Shown: piece by piece, positions 62,506 through 64,000 of the stretch
Position numbering within the stretch: position 1 is the first letter of the stretch
How the letters are laid out: each line of letters opens with the position of its first letter
Source: Aquabacterium sp. A3
Lineage (GTDB): Bacteria; Pseudomonadota; Gammaproteobacteria; Burkholderiales; Burkholderiaceae_C
NCBI RefSeq assembly: GCF_038069945.1
Contig: NZ_JBBPEV010000001.1
Coordinates: 1,488,001 to 1,552,000 of the forward strand
Direction: 5' to 3'
Length of the DNA stretch: 64,000 nt
Translations under genes and position numbers: made by a program
Notes under the pieces: generated by a model
Databases searched by the model: none
What the model was told of the DNA's origin: nothing
Seen by the model: the letters and a program-made list of their open reading frames with translations, nothing else

Positions 62506-64000
62506 GCCACCTCTCCGCGATCGTGCGCGATGTCGTGCACGGTCTGCACGAACACCTCGGCCCTGTGGGCGTAGTTGCGGAACATGTCCAGGCTGGCGCA
62601 GGCCGGGCTGAGCAGCACGGCATCACCAGGCTGGGCCTGGGCAAAGCACCAGCGCGTGGCCTCTTCCAGGGTGTCGTGTCGGGTGATCTCGATGGCCTCG
62701 CCCCCCGGACGGCTCAGTCCCTGCAACACCTCGGCCAAGGCCGGAGCATCACGGCCGATGAGCGCGATGGCACGCGCATGGCGAGACAGGGGGGGTGCCA
62801 GGGGTGCAAAGTCCTGGCCCTTGCCATCGCCCCCCAGGATCACCGCCAGTTTGCCGGGCGACAAGTCTGCGCCCAGGCCGGTCAGGGCCGCCACGGTGGC
62901 GCCCACATTGGTGCCTTTGCTGTCGTCAATGGCATCCACACCGCCCACGGTGGCCACCAACTCCACACGATGGGGCTCGCCACGGTACTCACGCAGGCCG
63001 TGCAGCATGGGGGCCAGGGCGCAACCGATGGCGGTGGCCAGCGCCAGCGCGGCCAGCGCATTCGAGGCGTTGTGTCGCCCACGGATGCGCAAGGCGTCGG
63101 CCGGCATCAGGCGCTGCAGCACGATCTCGTGCTGCTCACCCTTGGCCAGCTTGATCGTGGGATCGGCTTCCTGCGCGCGCACCAGCCAGGCCATGCCAGC
63201 CTGCGTCACCAGGCCGAAGTCGCCGGGATGCTGAGGCGCATCCAGACCAAAGCGCACCACACGGCGATGCACCGTGCGTGCGGGACGCCCGCGCACACCC
63301 GACTTGATCACTTCAGGCGGCGGCACCATGGCCTCCACCGCCGGGTCATCTCGATTGATGACCATGACGGTGTCGCGGCGGCCATAAATGCGCGACTTGG
63401 CCTCGGCGTACGCCGCCATGCTGCCGTGCCAATCCAGATGATCCTGGCTGATGTTGAGCACCACCGCCGCGTCCGGCTCGAAGTTGCTCACACCATCGAG
63501 TTGGAAGCTGGAGAGTTCCAGCACCCAGGCTTGGGGCAAGACCTCAAAGACCGGTGCGGCAGGCTGGGGTGGCGTCAGCACGACCGGCGCCGCATCAGCG
63601 TCATCCACGTCCTCGACAGGCCCGGCATCATCGGCCTGCGCTGTGGGTTCGGTGGGCTCGACCAGATCGGTGGGCTCGGCGGGCTGCAGCGACGCTGACC
63701 GTTCGGCATTGTCTTTTTCCGGCTCTGCGTCCAGCGCCGTGCGCAGGGTGTCCAGCAGCGTGGGCCCGATGTTGCCCGCCAGGCCCACGCGCAGGCCCGC
63801 ACGCTCGATGAGCTGCGCCGTCAGCGAGGTGGTCGTGGTCTTGCCGTTGGTGCCCGTGATGGCCACCACCTTGGGCGCATAGCCCCGCTCGGATTTCAGG
63901 TCGGCCAAGGCCGACGCAAACAGCGACAACTCGCCCCGCACCGGGATGCCCTGGGCATCGGCGGCGGCCAGCAAGGCCGCCATGTCGGGCGCGTTGGGCG
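62502..64000 (-). CDS. murD: UDP-N-acetylmuramoylalanine--D-glutamate ligase, 5' end outside window
   Basis: This partial Mur ligase adds D-Glu. The frame is open to the right edge, so the N-terminal substrate domain begins beyond the window. Visible are [13 protein letters not shown] loop [45 protein letters not shown] and [11 protein letters not shown], and the C-terminal [15 protein letters not shown]. Between [16 protein letters not shown] and VLELSSFQL there is an unusual ~60-residue acidic Pro/Glu/Asp/Ala-rich insertion, where most MurDs have a few residues. The ATP-binding residues are intact, so the enzyme should be active. Confidence 0.96.
   Translation of the reverse strand, partial: PNAPDMAALLAAADAQGIPVRGELSLFASALADLKSERGYAPKVVAITGTNGKTTTTSLTAQLIERAGLRVGLAGNIGPTLLDTLRTALDAEPEKDNAERSASLQPAEPTDLVEPTEPTAQADDAGPVEDVDDADAAPVVLTPPQPAAPVFEVLPQAWVLELSSFQLDGVSNFEPDAAVVLNISQDHLDWHGSMAAYAEAKSRIYGRRDTVMVINRDDPAVEAMVPPPEVIKSGVRGRPARTVHRRVVRFGLDAPQHPGDFGLVTQAGMAWLVRAQEADPTIKLAKGEQHEIVLQRLMPADALRIRGRHNASNALAALALATAIGCALAPMLHGLREYRGEPHRVELVATVGGVDAIDDSKGTNVGATVAALTGLGADLSPGKLAVILGGDGKGQDFAPLAPPLSRHARAIALIGRDAPALAEVLQGLSRPGGEAIEITRHDTLEEATRWCFAQAQPGDAVLLSPACASLDMFRNYAHRAEVFVQTVHDIAHDRGEVA

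Noticed and set aside
1..64000. CRISPR arrays, tRNA/rRNA genes, insertion sequences or prophage
   Set aside because: No regularly spaced direct repeats, cloverleaf or CCA-ended tRNA pattern, transposase or integrase motifs, or phage structural genes were seen on either strand.

Overview
The window is high-GC, densely packed chromosomal DNA from a betaproteobacterium. The best fit is Burkholderiales, in the Leptothrix/Aquabacterium/Comamonadaceae neighbourhood. The reasons are an lptD-surA-rsmA cluster, a dcw cluster in the order murD-ftsW-murG-murC-ddl-ftsQ-ftsA-ftsZ, several PEP-CTERM proteins, an EpsA-like LuxR regulator and a DUF6279-type lipoprotein. The genus assignment is inference. No tRNA, rRNA, CRISPR array, insertion sequence or prophage was found.

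Positions 1-13.6 kb (minus strand) form an accessory cell-surface region. It holds a very large TpsA exoprotein (over 2,490 residues, running off the left edge) with its TpsB transporter. Next come a PstS-like secreted binding protein, a PEP-CTERM protein, a secreted ankyrin-repeat protein and an EpsA-like LuxR regulator.

Positions 13.6-22.8 kb (minus strand) hold an eleven-gene operon for a non-canonical type II secretion / type IV pilus-like machine. Its order is gspG-gspF-gspE, then a GspL/PilM-like, a PilN-like, a PilO/GspM-like and a GspC/PilP-like gene, then a secretin lipoprotein with an extra C-terminal Ig/cohesin-like domain, then three more pseudopilins. Most junctions overlap by four bases. 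This operon, with the regulator and ankyrin gene at its 3' end, is the best candidate for a poorly described system.

Positions 23-30 kb (mostly plus) hold a periplasmic glycerophosphodiesterase, a YqiA-type hydrolase, a small PEP-CTERM protein (minus) and an RNB-domain ribonuclease. These are followed by the coupled genes tonB-like, aroE and mtgA. Positions 30.1-32.7 kb hold an alkane hydroxylase module (rubredoxin and alkB, with a divergent AraC regulator). Positions 32.7-40.2 kb hold a DEAD-box helicase, an AmgK-like sugar kinase, and the outer-membrane biogenesis genes lptD-surA followed by rsmA. Positions 40.3-44.9 kb hold a third PEP-CTERM protein, cca, and a two-component pair (NarL-type regulator and hybrid kinase). 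Positions 45-49.6 kb hold a fatty-acid activation and beta-oxidation set (acyl-CoA synthetase and two acyl-CoA dehydrogenases), which could process alkane-derived acids. Positions 49.6-53.3 kb hold an EamA exporter and aminotransferase pair, divergent from a MocR regulator and separated from it by a clear operator-like palindrome. Positions 53.3-64 kb (minus) hold a DUF6279-type lipoprotein and the division/cell-wall cluster from ftsZ back to a murD that is cut by the right edge.
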